Notes: a model not told the origin generated them from the sequence alone. Positions 16,258-25,189 are shown, counted from the stretch's first letter. The stretch is DNA of 64,000 bases from Microbispora oryzae (GCF_017896165.1 NZ_JAFCNB010000009.1:124001-188000); one strand, 5' to 3'. Translations and numbers: made by a program.

Positions 16258-17751
16258 TTACCAGGGGAAGCCGAACAGCCCGAAGTAGGCCGCGGTGACC
16301 AGGAGCAGCCCGGTGCCGCCGAGCACGCCCGTGAGGACGGACTTCTCCCAGCGGCTCGGCTGCCAGCCCTCGTGGAGCCCGGTGAGCACGGCCGCGACGG
16401 CGGCCACCTCCTGCACCAGCATCACCACCGCGAGGATGCGCACCACGAGCCAGCCGGCCTGGACGGCCGGCCACGCCCCCGCCTGGTTCACCGAGAACAG
16501 CACGATGAGCGTGATGAACGCCAAGACCGCGGCGAGTTCGCCCAGCCCGGTCCAGGCCATCCGGCGCAGCCGCCGCCGGATCGTCCCCCACAGCTCGGCG
16601 TTGGCCTGCAGCCGCAGGTCACGGCCGCGGAGCCGGACCACCATCTCGGTGACGGGCGCGGCGACGTATCCCACCGCCGCAAGGCAGAGCGTGAGCCACA
16701 GGAAGGTGCCGTCCCCCCACCAGGGCGCGGCGGGCACGTCGGCCGCCTCGAACCGCTGCACCGGGGTCGCCCCGGCGATCGGCAGTGACGGCTTGGCCGT
16801 ACCGGGCAGGCCGTTGATCCAGTTGGCCAGCGTCGGCAGGTAGCCGGGGGCGTACCGGCCGCCGTTCAGCCGCATCGCGTGGTCCGCCCCGGCGAGGTAC
16901 CGGATGGTGTAGTCGGTGTTGCCGCCCTGCTCCAGCGACCGGGTCAGGGTCTCGGTGCTCTCCACGAACGGGATGGACGGGTCCATCGTGCCGTACAGCG
17001 CGAGGACGGGCTGGTGGACGCCGCGAAGCGCGGGAACGCCGTCGTAGCGGAGGAAGTCGAAGCCGACGCCGCCCATCGCCCGGGTCAGCAGGTCGCGTAC
17101 GCCGCCGGGGGCGTGCAGCCGCAGCAACTGCTCGTTGAGCGCCCACGCCACCTGCCGCAGCGGCGACACGTTGGGCGAGGAGACGAGGACGACGAAGCTC
17201 GCGGCCGGATCACGAGCGGCGGCGACGGGCACGACCCAGCCGCCCTCGCTCACCCCCCACAGGCCGGCCCGGGCGGGGTCGACGTCGGGCCGTGCCCGCA
17301 GCACGCGGAGCATCCGGTCCGCGTCGTCGGCGAGCAGGGTGAAGTCGCGGCTGCGGAAGGAGTAGCCGACGGTGCGCTTGTCGTAGGCCAGGGTGACGAT
17401 GCCGGCCTTGGCCAGCCACTCCGCCTGCACCGTGAACTCCCCGCCGTCGCCGGAGCCGGAGCCCTGCACGAAGACCATCGCCGGGTGGCGGCCGGGAGTC
17501 ATGGGATAGCGGATCGTGGCCCTGAGCGTCTCACCGCGCGCGGACACGGACACGGTCTGCGTCCCGACCGGGGCGGTGGCCGCGACCGGCCGGACCTCGG
17601 CGGAGGGCTGCGCGGGCAGCGACCGGAACTCGGGCGACGCGGAGAGCGGCGGCGGGTCGAAGGCGGGCGGCGAGATGAGGTGGCCGAGCGCGGCCAGGAC
17701 CACCATCAGCGTGCCGGCGATCATGGCGAGCGTGCTCCGGCCGAAGTTCAT
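16258..17751 (-). CDS. Membrane-anchored alpha/beta hydrolase with C-terminal multi-helix domain
   Basis: 497 residues. The N-terminal hydrophobic segment (LAMIAGTLMVVLAALGHL) is a signal anchor. The hydrolase domain has the nucleophile elbow GVSEGGW, the acid in GTMDPSIPF and the His in AGADHAMR, an acyl-peptide-hydrolase/dienelactone-like esterase fold. The last 160 residues contain four predicted membrane helices (FLWLTLCLAAVGYVAAPV, ELAAVLAFITLIVLFSV, AGWLVVRILAVVMLVQEVAAVAAVL, VLGGTGLLLVTAAYFGLFG). The catalytic domain therefore probably faces outward, tethered at both ends. Substrate unknown. It is transcribed divergently from sbcD. Start ATG 17751, close to the ORF limit. Confidence 0.82.
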   Translation of the reverse strand: MNFGRSTLAMIAGTLMVVLAALGHLISPPAFDPPPLSASPEFRSLPAQPSAEVRPVAATAPVGTQTVSVSARGETLRATIRYPMTPGRHPAMVFVQGSGSGDGGEFTVQAEWLAKAGIVTLAYDKRTVGYSFRSRDFTLLADDADRMLRVLRARPDVDPARAGLWGVSEGGWVVPVAAARDPAASFVVLVSSPNVSPLRQVAWALNEQLLRLHAPGGVRDLLTRAMGGVGFDFLRYDGVPALRGVHQPVLALYGTMDPSIPFVESTETLTRSLEQGGNTDYTIRYLAGADHAMRLNGGRYAPGYLPTLANWINGLPGTAKPSLPIAGATPVQRFEAADVPAAPWWGDGTFLWLTLCLAAVGYVAAPVTEMVVRLRGRDLRLQANAELWGTIRRRLRRMAWTGLGELAAVLAFITLIVLFSVNQAGAWPAVQAGWLVVRILAVVMLVQEVAAVAAVLTGLHEGWQPSRWEKSVLTGVLGGTGLLLVTAAYFGLFGFPW

Positions 17752-17822
17752 GAGGCCGTCCCCCCATGCCTTGTGTATTACCGGAATCAGGCTAAGTCAT
17801 TACCCGATCTCCGAGCGGGCGG

Positions 17823-17869
17823 CCATTGGGAACAATGGGGCCACTTTTGTCACAGGGACCTGTTAGCTT
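17823..17869 (+). promoter_or_regulatory. sbcDC promoter with upstream inverted repeat
   Basis: Inverted repeat CCATTG-GGAA-CAATGG (17823-17838), then an extended -10 TGTTAGCTT (17861-17869) whose TAGCTT box ends 8 bases before ATG 17878. No Shine-Dalgarno is visible, so a leaderless mRNA is likely. The inverted repeat is a candidate operator. Confidence 0.5.
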
Positions 17870-17877
17870 CCTGCGAC

Positions 17878-18993
17878 ATGCGTGTGCTGCACACCTCCGA
17901 CTGGCACCTCGGCCGGTCCTTCCACCGGGAGAGCCTGCTGGGCGCCCAGGCCGCGTTCGTCGACCACCTGATCGAGACGGCGCGGGACGAGCGGGCCGAC
18001 GTCGTGGTGGTGTCCGGTGACGTTTACGACAGGGCGCTGCCCCCCGTCGACGCGGTGGCCCTCTGCAACGAGGCGCTGGCCAGGCTCAAGGCCCTCGGCG
18101 CGCACACCGTGCTGATCAGCGGCAACCACGACTCCGCCGTCCGGCTGGGGTTCGGGGCCGACCTGATGGAGCGGGTCCATCTGCGCACCGACCCCGGCCG
18201 GGCCTGGGAGCCCGTGATCGTCGGAGACGTCGCGTTCTTCGGCATCCCCTACCTGGAGCCGGAGGTGGTGCGCGGCCCGTGGGAGCTGGCCGAGCGCGGC
18301 CACACGGCCGCGATCACGTACGCGATGGACCGGATCAGGGCCCACCCCGCCGCGCGCAAGGTCGTGCTGGCCCACGCCTTCGTCACCGGCGGCGAGGCGA
18401 GCGACAGCGAGCGCGACATCAGCGTCGGCGGCGTCGCCCACGTGCCGCTCCACGCGTTCGACGGGGCCGCCTACGTGGCGCTGGGGCACCTGCACGGGCG
18501 GCAGACGATGAGCGAGACGGTCCGCTACAGCGGGTCCCCGATCGCCTACTCCTTCTCCGAGGCCACCCACCGGAAGGGCACGTGGCTGGTCGACCTCGAC
18601 GCGCAGCGGCCCGGCGCGCCGCGGGCGGAGTTCGTCCCCGCGCCGGTGCCGCGCCCGGTGAGCCGGCTGCGCGGGCGGATCGCCGACCTGCTCGCCGACC
18701 CGGCGCACGCCGTCGCGGAGGACCACTGGCTGCAGGTGACGCTCACCGACCCGGTCCGCCCGCGGGAGGCGATGGAACGGCTGCGGTCCCGCTTCCCGCA
18801 CACCCTGGCCCTCGTCTTCGAACCCGAGAACGGCTCCGATACGGCCCCCCGCCGGGCGCACATGGCGGGCCGGGCGGAGATCGACGTGGCGCTCGACTTC
18901 GTCCGGGAGGTCCGCGGCGAGCCGGCGGACGACGACGAGAGACGCCTGCTCGAACGGGCCGTTGAGGCCTGCCGCGTCAAGGAGAGCGCGTGA
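17878..18993 (+). CDS. sbcD: Exonuclease SbcD (Mre11-like)
   Basis: 371 residues. Mn-dependent 3'-5' exonuclease and hairpin endonuclease subunit of SbcCD, which trims blocked double-strand ends and cruciforms. All phosphoesterase motifs are present: DWHLGRSF (residues 8-15), VSGDVYDRALPP, SGNHDS, LAHAF and ALGHLHGRQ. Length is normal for actinobacterial SbcD. ATG 17878 is the only start compatible with the DWHLG motif position and lies 8 bases after TAGCTT. It is followed 52 bases later by sbcC on the same strand, the usual operon. Confidence 0.96.
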   Translation: MRVLHTSDWHLGRSFHRESLLGAQAAFVDHLIETARDERADVVVVSGDVYDRALPPVDAVALCNEALARLKALGAHTVLISGNHDSAVRLGFGADLMERVHLRTDPGRAWEPVIVGDVAFFGIPYLEPEVVRGPWELAERGHTAAITYAMDRIRAHPAARKVVLAHAFVTGGEASDSERDISVGGVAHVPLHAFDGAAYVALGHLHGRQTMSETVRYSGSPIAYSFSEATHRKGTWLVDLDAQRPGAPRAEFVPAPVPRPVSRLRGRIADLLADPAHAVAEDHWLQVTLTDPVRPREAMERLRSRFPHTLALVFEPENGSDTAPRRAHMAGRAEIDVALDFVREVRGEPADDDERRLLERAVEACRVKESA

Positions 18994-19045
18994 GCGGGCG
19001 GCGCGGGCGGGCCGCGTCCCCCGCGAACGGGCGAGAGGAGGCCCG

Positions 19046-22000
19046 GTGAGACTGCACCGGCTGCGGCTGACCGCGTTCGGCTCCTTCGCCGGCACCGAGG
19101 AGGTGAACTTCGACGCCCTCGGCGAGGCCGGGCTGTTCCTCATCCACGGGCAGACCGGCGCCGGTAAGACGACCGTGCTCGACGCGGTCTGCTACGCCCT
19201 TTACGGCCGGGTGCCCGGCCGGCGCGACAGCGCCCGGGCGCTGCGCTGCGACCACGCCCCGCCCGATCGCGGTCCCGTCGTCGTCCTGGAGGCCACGATC
19301 CGCGGGCGGCGGCTGCGCGTCACCCGTTCTCCCGCCTGGATGCGCCCGAAGCTGCGTGGAGACGGCCTGGTCGAGGAGAAGGCCAAGGCGCTGGTCGAGG
19401 AGCTCACCGACCGGTGGATCACCCGCAGCACCCGCAGCGACGAGGCGGGTCACCTGATCGGCGAGCTGCTCGGCATGAACGCCGACCAGTTCTGCCAGGT
19501 GGCGATGCTGCCGCAGGGAGACTTCGCCAAGTTCCTCCGGGCGGACGGCGACGACCGGCGCAAGCTGCTCGAACGGCTGTTCTCCGTCCGGGTCTTCACC
19601 GACCTCGAGGGGTGGCTCGCCGATCTGCGCACCCGCACCGGGCGGGAACGGCAGGAGCTGGCCCACCGGGTCGACTCGGTCCTCGACCGGATGCGCGGAG
19701 CCGCGGGCGACGGCCTGCCGCTCCCGGAGGACGACGCCGACCCGGCGGCCTGGTCGGGCGCGGTGACCGAGTCGGCGCGGGCGGTCCTCGACGAGACGGT
19801 CGCCGGGTGCGAGGCCGCCCAGACCGTCCTGCTCGCGGCCCGCGCCCGGCTGCGGGCCGGTGAGGAGCTGGCCGACCGGCGCGGCCGGCACGCGGCCGCG
19901 CTCGCCCGCAGCCGCGAGCTCGACGCCGCCGCCGACGAGCGGTCCGACCTGGAGGTCATGCTCGACGACGCCGCCCGCGCCGACCGCGTGCTGCCGCTGC
20001 TCCGCCAGGCGGGGCAGCGGGCCGAGGCCGCGGCCAAGGCGGGGCGGCTGGCCGCCGACGCGGTATCGCGCGCGCTCCCGGGCGAGGACGCGCCCGGCGC
20101 GGACCGGCTCGCCACCCTGGAGCGGGAGCGCCGCGACGAGATCACCCGCGTGCGGCAGGCCCTCCCGGAGGAGTCGCGGTTGCGCGAGGTCCGGGAGGAG
20201 CTGGATCGCACGGCACGCACGCTCGCCTCGCTCACCGACGAGGATCGGCTGCTGGCCGAACGGCTCGCCACGCTGCCCGCCCGGCGGGGCGACGCGGAAA
20301 ACCGGCTGTCGCGGGCCCGCGTCGCCGCGGCCGCCGTCCCCGGCCTCACGGCCGCCCGCGACGCGGCGCTGCGCCTGCGCGAGACGACCCGCCAGGCGGC
20401 GCTGCTCGACGCGGAGCTCGAACGGCTGGCCGCCGCCGAGGCGGAGGCGCTCGCGGCCCAGGCCGAGCTGCCGGCCGCGCTGGCCGCCGCCGACGGCGAG
20501 GCACGGGCGGCGCGCGAGGCCGCGGCCCGCCTTCCCGGGCTGGAGGCGGCCCGCGGCCTGGCCGGGGAGCGGCTGGAGGCCGCCCGGCTCCGAGACGCGC
20601 TCCGCGCCGAGCTGGAGGCGGCGGCGCAGGCCCGGCGAGCCGCCGTCGACCGGGCCCAGGACCTCCGCGACCGGCTCCAGGACGTACGGCTGCGCCGGAT
20701 CGAGGGCATGGCCGCCGAGCTCGCGGCCGGGCTCGTCGAGGGCGGGCCGTGCGCGGTGTGCGGGTCGACCGATCACCCGGCCCCGGCCCGCGCCGCCGTC
20801 CGGGCGGCGACAGCGGACGACGAGCAGGCCGCGCAGGACGAGTTCGACGCCGCGCAGCGCGACCGCGAGGAGGCGGAGAGCGCCGCCGCGGCGCTGTCGT
20901 CGGCGCTGGAGGCCGCCTCCGCGCGGGCCGCCGGCCGCACGGCCGAGGAGGCCGCGGCCGCGCTGGCGGAGACCGAGGCGGAGCTGGCGGACCGGCGTGA
21001 GAGCGCGGCGCGCGAACCGGTCGCGGCGGAGCTGGCGGAGCGGCTCGCGGCCGATCTCGACGCGGCCCGCGACCGCGCGGCGGAACTGGCGTCCGCCATC
21101 ACCGAGACCCGCACGCGCCGCGAGGCCGTGCTGACCGAGCGGGCCCGCGTCGCGGCGACCCTCGACCAGGGCCTGTTCGACACGGGCGTTCGCGGTGGGG
21201 CCGGTGATCTGGAGAGCACGGATCTGGACCCCGCGAACCTGGGTGGCATGGGTCGGGGTGGCATGGCTCTGGGTGGCATGGGTCTGGGCAGCGCCGATCT
21301 GGGGAGCCCAGATCCGGCGGGCACGGATCTGGAGGGCGCCGATCCGGAGGGCACGGATCTGGAGAGCGCGGTGGAGGCGGCGGAGCGGCGGCTGGAGCGG
21401 GCGCGGGCGCTGGCCGCCCGGGAGGACGAGCTGGCCGTCGAGGTTGCCGGGCTGGCCGCGGAGCACGACGAGACGGACGGCCGGGCCCGGCAGGTGGCGC
21501 TCGACCTGGCGGCGGCCCGGGCCCACGCCGACGGCCTGGCCGCCGACAAGGGCCGGCTGTCGGCGCTGATCGACGCCGCCAGGGGGAGCGATCCCACCCT
21601 CGCCGCCCGCATCGAGCGGCTCGAGGACGAGGCCACCCTGGTCAGGGAGGCGGCGGAGGCCGTCCGGGCCGCCGCCGTCGCCGACGGGGAGCGGGAGGCG
21701 GCGCTCGGACAGGCCGCGCGGGCCGCCCGCGAAGCGGGCTTCGCCGGGGTGGAGGACGCCGAGGCCGCGGCGCGGCCGGCCGCCGACCGGGAGGAGATGG
21801 CCCGGCGGCTGCGGGAGCTCGACGCGGAGCGGGCGAGTGTGGAGGCGCTGCTGGCCGATCCCGAGCTGACCGCCGCGGCGGCCGCCCCGGCGCCCGATCT
21901 GGCCACGCTGGAACGGGAGCACGCCGAGGCCGAGCGGGAGCACGGTGCGGGGATATCGGCCAGGGACCGCGCGCGCGACCGCCTCCGCCAGCTCACCGGG

Positions 22001-22609
22001 CTCGCGGCCGAACTGGAGGCGGCGCTGCGCGCCTACCGGCCGGCCGACGAACGTCACCGGCTGGCCCGTCGCCTGGCCGAGCTGACCGGCGGGACCTCCT
22101 CCGACAACCGGTGGCACATGCGGCTGTCGTCGTTCGTGCTCGGGGAGCGGCTGCGGCAGGTCGTGGAGGCGGCCAACGAGCGGCTCGACCGGATGTCCGG
22201 CGGGCGCTACCTGCTCCGGCACGACCTGGCCAGGTCGGCGGGCGACCGCGGCAGGTCGGGCGGCGGGCTCGGCCTCCGCGTCCTCGACGCGTGGACGGGC
22301 GTCGACCGCGACCCCGCCACGCTGTCCGGCGGGGAGAGCTTCATCGCCTCGCTCGCGCTGGCCCTCGGCCTGGCGGACGTCGTCACCCAGGAGGCGGGCG
22401 GCGCCGAGATCGGCACGCTGTTCGTCGACGAGGGGTTCGGCACGCTCGACGACGAGACGCTCGACGACGTGCTGGACATCCTGGACGGCCTCCGGGAGGG
22501 CGGCCGGGCGGTCGGCGTGGTCAGCCATGTGGCCGAGCTCCGGGTGCGGATCCCCGCCCGGCTCCGGGTCGTCAAGGGCCGGTCGGGGTCGTCGCTGTCC
22601 CAGCGCTGA
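19046..22609 (+). CDS. sbcC: Exonuclease SbcC (Rad50-like SMC ATPase) with repeat insertion in the coiled coil
   Basis: 1187 residues. ATP-binding partner of SbcD. Walker A HGQTGAGKTTVLDAV near residue 32, long Ala/Glu/Arg coiled coils, zinc hook Cys569-Ala-Val-Cys572, ABC signature LSGGESFIASLALALGL and Walker B TLFVDEGFGTLDDE near the C terminus. The GTG start follows GAGGAGG with 4 bases. Odd feature: residues 720-774 are eleven pentapeptide units (TDLDP, ANLGG, MALGG, ADLGS, TDLEG and similar) inserted in the descending arm of the coiled coil, with no counterpart in the ascending arm. This should create a non-coiled bulge about 150 residues from the hook. Confidence 0.96.
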   Translation: MRLHRLRLTAFGSFAGTEEVNFDALGEAGLFLIHGQTGAGKTTVLDAVCYALYGRVPGRRDSARALRCDHAPPDRGPVVVLEATIRGRRLRVTRSPAWMRPKLRGDGLVEEKAKALVEELTDRWITRSTRSDEAGHLIGELLGMNADQFCQVAMLPQGDFAKFLRADGDDRRKLLERLFSVRVFTDLEGWLADLRTRTGRERQELAHRVDSVLDRMRGAAGDGLPLPEDDADPAAWSGAVTESARAVLDETVAGCEAAQTVLLAARARLRAGEELADRRGRHAAALARSRELDAAADERSDLEVMLDDAARADRVLPLLRQAGQRAEAAAKAGRLAADAVSRALPGEDAPGADRLATLERERRDEITRVRQALPEESRLREVREELDRTARTLASLTDEDRLLAERLATLPARRGDAENRLSRARVAAAAVPGLTAARDAALRLRETTRQAALLDAELERLAAAEAEALAAQAELPAALAAADGEARAAREAAARLPGLEAARGLAGERLEAARLRDALRAELEAAAQARRAAVDRAQDLRDRLQDVRLRRIEGMAAELAAGLVEGGPCAVCGSTDHPAPARAAVRAATADDEQAAQDEFDAAQRDREEAESAAAALSSALEAASARAAGRTAEEAAAALAETEAELADRRESAAREPVAAELAERLAADLDAARDRAAELASAITETRTRREAVLTERARVAATLDQGLFDTGVRGGAGDLESTDLDPANLGGMGRGGMALGGMGLGSADLGSPDPAGTDLEGADPEGTDLESAVEAAERRLERARALAAREDELAVEVAGLAAEHDETDGRARQVALDLAAARAHADGLAADKGRLSALIDAARGSDPTLAARIERLEDEATLVREAAEAVRAAAVADGEREAALGQAARAAREAGFAGVEDAEAAARPAADREEMARRLRELDAERASVEALLADPELTAAAAAPAPDLATLEREHAEAEREHGAGISARDRARDRLRQLTGLAAELEAALRAYRPADERHRLARRLAELTGGTSSDNRWHMRLSSFVLGERLRQVVEAANERLDRMSGGRYLLRHDLARSAGDRGRSGGGLGLRVLDAWTGVDRDPATLSGGESFIASLALALGLADVVTQEAGGAEIGTLFVDEGFGTLDDETLDDVLDILDGLREGGRAVGVVSHVAELRVRIPARLRVVKGRSGSSLSQR
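21203..21367 (+). repeat. Eleven 15-bp in-frame units inside sbcC
   Basis: Units of the type ACGGATCTGGAGGGC from 21203 to 21367, exactly 11 x 15 bp, encoding GDLES, TDLDP, ANLGG, MGRGG, MALGG, MGLGS, ADLGS, PDPAG, TDLEG, ADPEG, TDLES. The pattern A(D/N)LxG resembles the pentapeptide-repeat consensus, but the low complexity may simply reflect DNA expansion. Confidence 0.92.
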
Positions 22610-22656
22610 GGCCGGCGCTGGAAATCCCGGCGCTGAGAGTCCCATCGCCGGCCGCT
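22600..22656 (+). repeat. 15-bp repeats covering the sbcC stop codon
   Basis: CCAGCGCTGAGG (22600, containing the TGA stop), CCGGCGCTGGAAATC (22612), CCGGCGCTGAGAGTC (22627), CCATCGCCGGCCGCT (22642). The gene end appears duplicated downstream with decay. Confidence 0.7.
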
Positions 22657-22675
22657 CTTGGCCCCGTACGGGTCC

Positions 22676-23404
22676 TCAGGTGAGGTGGCCGGGGAGCCAG
22701 CGGGCGGCGAGCAGGTAGCCGCCCAGCACGACGGACGCGGCGGACACCAGCAGGAACAGCAGCACCCAGAAGGTGCCGGGGAGGCGGGTGAGCCGCGCCA
22801 GCTGGTCGGCGTCGGAGTCGGGCGCCCGCCCCCGCCGGCGCTTGGTCTGCAACTCCAGAATCGGGCGCACCCCGCCGAACAGCAGGAACCACACCGCCGC
22901 GCAGGCGATGGCGGACTGCACGCCGGCCGGAGCCCACCACGACAGCGCGAACACCGCGCCGCCGACGACCAGCAGGGTCAGCGCCCCGAAGAAGTTTCTG
23001 ATCATGACAAGCATGCAGGCCAGCAGCACGAGCACGGCCCACAGCAGCAGCGTGATGTACCCGGCCGCGACCAGCCAGGAGGAGCCAAGGCCGACCAGGG
23101 ATGGCGCGACGTAGCCCGCGGCCGCCGTCGCGACCATGCCGGGTCCGGTCGGCCGTCCACGGGTGAGGGTGACGCCGGAGGTGTCCGAATGCAGCCTGAT
23201 CCCGCGCAGTTTGCGCCGGGTGAGCACGGCGGCGAGGGCGTGGCCGCCCTCGTGCGCGATCGTGATCAGTCCTCGGGAGAAGTGCCACGACGGCCGGTAC
23301 GCCACCGCGGCGAGGGCGGCGAGGCCGGACAGCGCGACCAGCCACGGTGAGAGCGCGACCTGGGTCGCGGTCAGTTGGTTCCACAGGTCTTTCAGGGGGG
23401 TCAC
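22676..23404 (-). CDS. M50-type (M50B) membrane zinc metalloprotease
   Basis: About 242 residues with six to seven hydrophobic segments and the zinc motif HEGGH within ITIAHEGGHALAAVLTRRKL near residue 50. Family members are intramembrane site-2-type proteases or protease-like membrane proteins; substrate unknown. The C-terminal zinc ligand is not obvious. Start problem: the frame opens with GTG 23404, but that codon lies inside a strong Shine-Dalgarno (GGAGGTGA), which would place initiation about 5 bases later, at CTG 23395. GTG is recorded here as the conventional choice. Divergent from corA with 89 bases between the starts. Confidence 0.82.
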   Translation of the reverse strand: MTPLKDLWNQLTATQVALSPWLVALSGLAALAAVAYRPSWHFSRGLITIAHEGGHALAAVLTRRKLRGIRLHSDTSGVTLTRGRPTGPGMVATAAAGYVAPSLVGLGSSWLVAAGYITLLLWAVLVLLACMLVMIRNFFGALTLLVVGGAVFALSWWAPAGVQSAIACAAVWFLLFGGVRPILELQTKRRRGRAPDSDADQLARLTRLPGTFWVLLFLLVSAASVVLGGYLLAARWLPGHLT

Positions 23405-23481
23405 CTCCGCGCCGAATCGTACGGCCTGGAACGGGCCGCCGACATGTCGTGCCGCCGGAGATGTGGGGCTACGAAGCCGAC

Positions 23482-23487
23482 TACCTT
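23482..23487 (+). promoter_or_regulatory. -10-like TACCTT for leaderless corA
   Basis: TACCTT ends 6 bases before GTG 23494; there is no Shine-Dalgarno, which supports this start over the longer frame. Confidence 0.45.
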
Positions 23488-23493
23488 CTATCT

Positions 23494-24630
23494 GTGGCTG
23501 AGCGGCGTATGCGTGGACTGCGTGGTATGGGTGGGCTGTTGCGGGCGAAGCCCGAGCCCGCTCCCGAACATTCGATGGATCCCCGGGCGGGCGACGAGAT
23601 CCCGGCCAGGCAGAGCGTCGTCGACAACGCGGTTTACGTCGACGGCGAACGGGTGGACTCTCCCGGGTCCCTGACGGACGCGATCGCGGCCCTGCGGTCC
23701 CGGCCCGGGGCGATGGCCTGGATCGGGCTCTACCGGCCGGAGGACTCCGAGCTGGTCAGAGCGGCCGAGGCGTTCGGCCTGCACGAGCTGGCCATCGAGG
23801 ACGCGATCGTGGCGCACCAGCGGCCGAAGGCCGACCGGTACGGCGGCACGTTGTTCGTGGTGCTCCGGGCCGCGCAGTACCTCGACAAGCCGGAGAAGGT
23901 GGAGTTCGGCGAGCTGCACGTCTTCGTCGGGCCCGACTTCGTGCTGACCGTCCGGCACAGCGAGGCCCCCGACCTGTCCAGGGTGCGGCGCCGGATGGAG
24001 TCGGATCCCGACCTGCTGCGGCAGGGCCCGCAGGCCGTGCTGTACGCGATCCTCGACGCCGTGGTGGACGGCTACGCGCCCGTCGTCGCCGGCCTGCAGA
24101 ACGACATCGACGAGATCGAGGTGCAGGTGTTCGGCGGCGACCCGGCCGCCCCCCGCCGCATCTACTCCCTGTCCCGGGAGGTCATCGAGTTCCAGCGGGC
24201 CGCCGCCCCGCTCGTGCCCATGCTCGACGGCTTCATCGAGGCGTCGCCCAAGTACGGCGTCGACGAGGAGCTCCAGCGCTACCTGCGGGACGTGGCCGAC
24301 CACGCGATCACGGTGAACGAACGGGTCTCGGCCTTCCGCCAGATGCTGCAGGACATCCTCATCGTCAACTCCACCCTGGTCAGCCAGCAGCAGAACGAGG
24401 AGATGACCAAGCTGACCGGCGCGAGCATCGCGCAGGGCGACGAGGTCAAGAAGATCTCGGCCTGGGCGGCGATCCTGTTCGCCCCCACGCTGGTCGGGAC
24501 GATCTACGGGATGAACTTCGACCACATGCCGGAGCTGCACTGGGTGCTGGGTTATCCCATGGCCGTACTGCTCATGGGGGCCGTCTGCCTGACGCTCTAC
24601 TTCGTCTTCAAGCGCCGCGACTGGCTCTGA
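23494..24630 (+). CDS. corA: CorA family magnesium/cobalt transporter
   Basis: 378 residues. Large cytoplasmic N-terminal domain, long helix (VNERVSAFRQMLQDILIVNSTLVSQQQNEEMTKL) and two C-terminal membrane helices with the selectivity motif YGMNFDHMPELHW between them; it ends in the usual basic KRRDWL. Forms a pentameric Mg2+ (Co2+, Ni2+) channel in the membrane. The frame is open well upstream, but that part is basic and unrelated; GTG 23494 (VAERRMRGL) fits the TACCTT box. ATG 23509 is an alternative. Followed by a short gap and the PadR operon. Confidence 0.93.
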   Translation: MAERRMRGLRGMGGLLRAKPEPAPEHSMDPRAGDEIPARQSVVDNAVYVDGERVDSPGSLTDAIAALRSRPGAMAWIGLYRPEDSELVRAAEAFGLHELAIEDAIVAHQRPKADRYGGTLFVVLRAAQYLDKPEKVEFGELHVFVGPDFVLTVRHSEAPDLSRVRRRMESDPDLLRQGPQAVLYAILDAVVDGYAPVVAGLQNDIDEIEVQVFGGDPAAPRRIYSLSREVIEFQRAAAPLVPMLDGFIEASPKYGVDEELQRYLRDVADHAITVNERVSAFRQMLQDILIVNSTLVSQQQNEEMTKLTGASIAQGDEVKKISAWAAILFAPTLVGTIYGMNFDHMPELHWVLGYPMAVLLMGAVCLTLYFVFKRRDWL

Positions 24631-24673
24631 CCCGTTCCGGGTGGGTGCCTTTCCCGAGATGCCGGTTGTTTTG

Positions 24674-24697
24674 CCAACTATCTAGATATATCGTTGG
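24674..24697 (+). promoter_or_regulatory. Inverted repeat CCAAC-N14-GTTGG upstream of padR, probable autoregulatory operator
   Basis: CCAAC (24674-24678) and GTTGG (24693-24697) flank an AT-rich core TATCTAGATATATC that contains two smaller palindromes; a further half site GTTGG lies at 24710-24714. PadR regulators usually repress their own operon, and this site is 30 bases before padR. Confidence 0.6.
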
Positions 24698-24724
24698 CGT
24701 ATCCCGATAGTTGGATGGTGACCG

Positions 24725-25189
24725 ATGCGCGACTATCCGTCCCCCTTGTCGCCCCGCGTACGCCGGGGCGAGGTGAGAACCGCTCTCCTGCTGCTGCTCG
24801 TGGAGGAGCCGCGCAACGGCTACCAGTTGATCGAGGAGATAGGCCGCCGCAGCGGCGGCGTCTGGCGCCCCAGCCCCGGCTCGGTCTACCCCGCCCTGCA
24901 GCAGATGGAGGACGAGGGACTGGTGACCGGTGAGGAGGGCGGCGGCAGCCGCACGTACCGGCTCACGGAGGAGGGACGACGCCGCGCCGGCGAGCGGGCC
25001 GAGCCGTGGGCCGACGTGGCCCGCTGCATCCCGCAGGACCGGGACGAGCTGCGCCTGCTGTGGGGGCAGCTCAACGAGGCGTTCCTCCATCTCTTCCAGG
25101 TGGCCGACGACGACCAGGTCGTCCAGGCCAAGCGACTCCTCAAGAAAACGAGACAGGCGATGTTCATGATTCTTTCGGAGGACGGATGA
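24725..25189 (+). CDS. PadR family transcriptional regulator
   Basis: 154 residues. Winged-helix N terminus with the hallmark RNGYQLIEEIGRRSGGVWRPSPGSVYPALQQMEDEGLV and wing GGGSRTYRLTEEGRR, then an alpha-helical dimerisation tail. Such PadR proteins repress an adjacent multidrug ABC exporter and are released by its substrate. ATG 24725 lies just before RDYPSPLSPRVRRGEVRTALL. The stop overlaps the ABC ATPase start (ATGA), so the three genes form one operon governed by the palindrome at 24674-24697. Confidence 0.92.
   Translation: MRDYPSPLSPRVRRGEVRTALLLLLVEEPRNGYQLIEEIGRRSGGVWRPSPGSVYPALQQMEDEGLVTGEEGGGSRTYRLTEEGRRRAGERAEPWADVARCIPQDRDELRLLWGQLNEAFLHLFQVADDDQVVQAKRLLKKTRQAMFMILSEDG

Noticed and set aside
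18977-22645. 1222-codon minus-strand frame under sbcC
   Set aside because: Shadow of SbcC, whose Walker A, hook and signature motifs are on the plus strand.
24630-24642. ACCCG-TTC-CGGGT hairpin after corA as a terminator
   Set aside because: Only five base pairs and the first base is part of the stop codon; too short to call.
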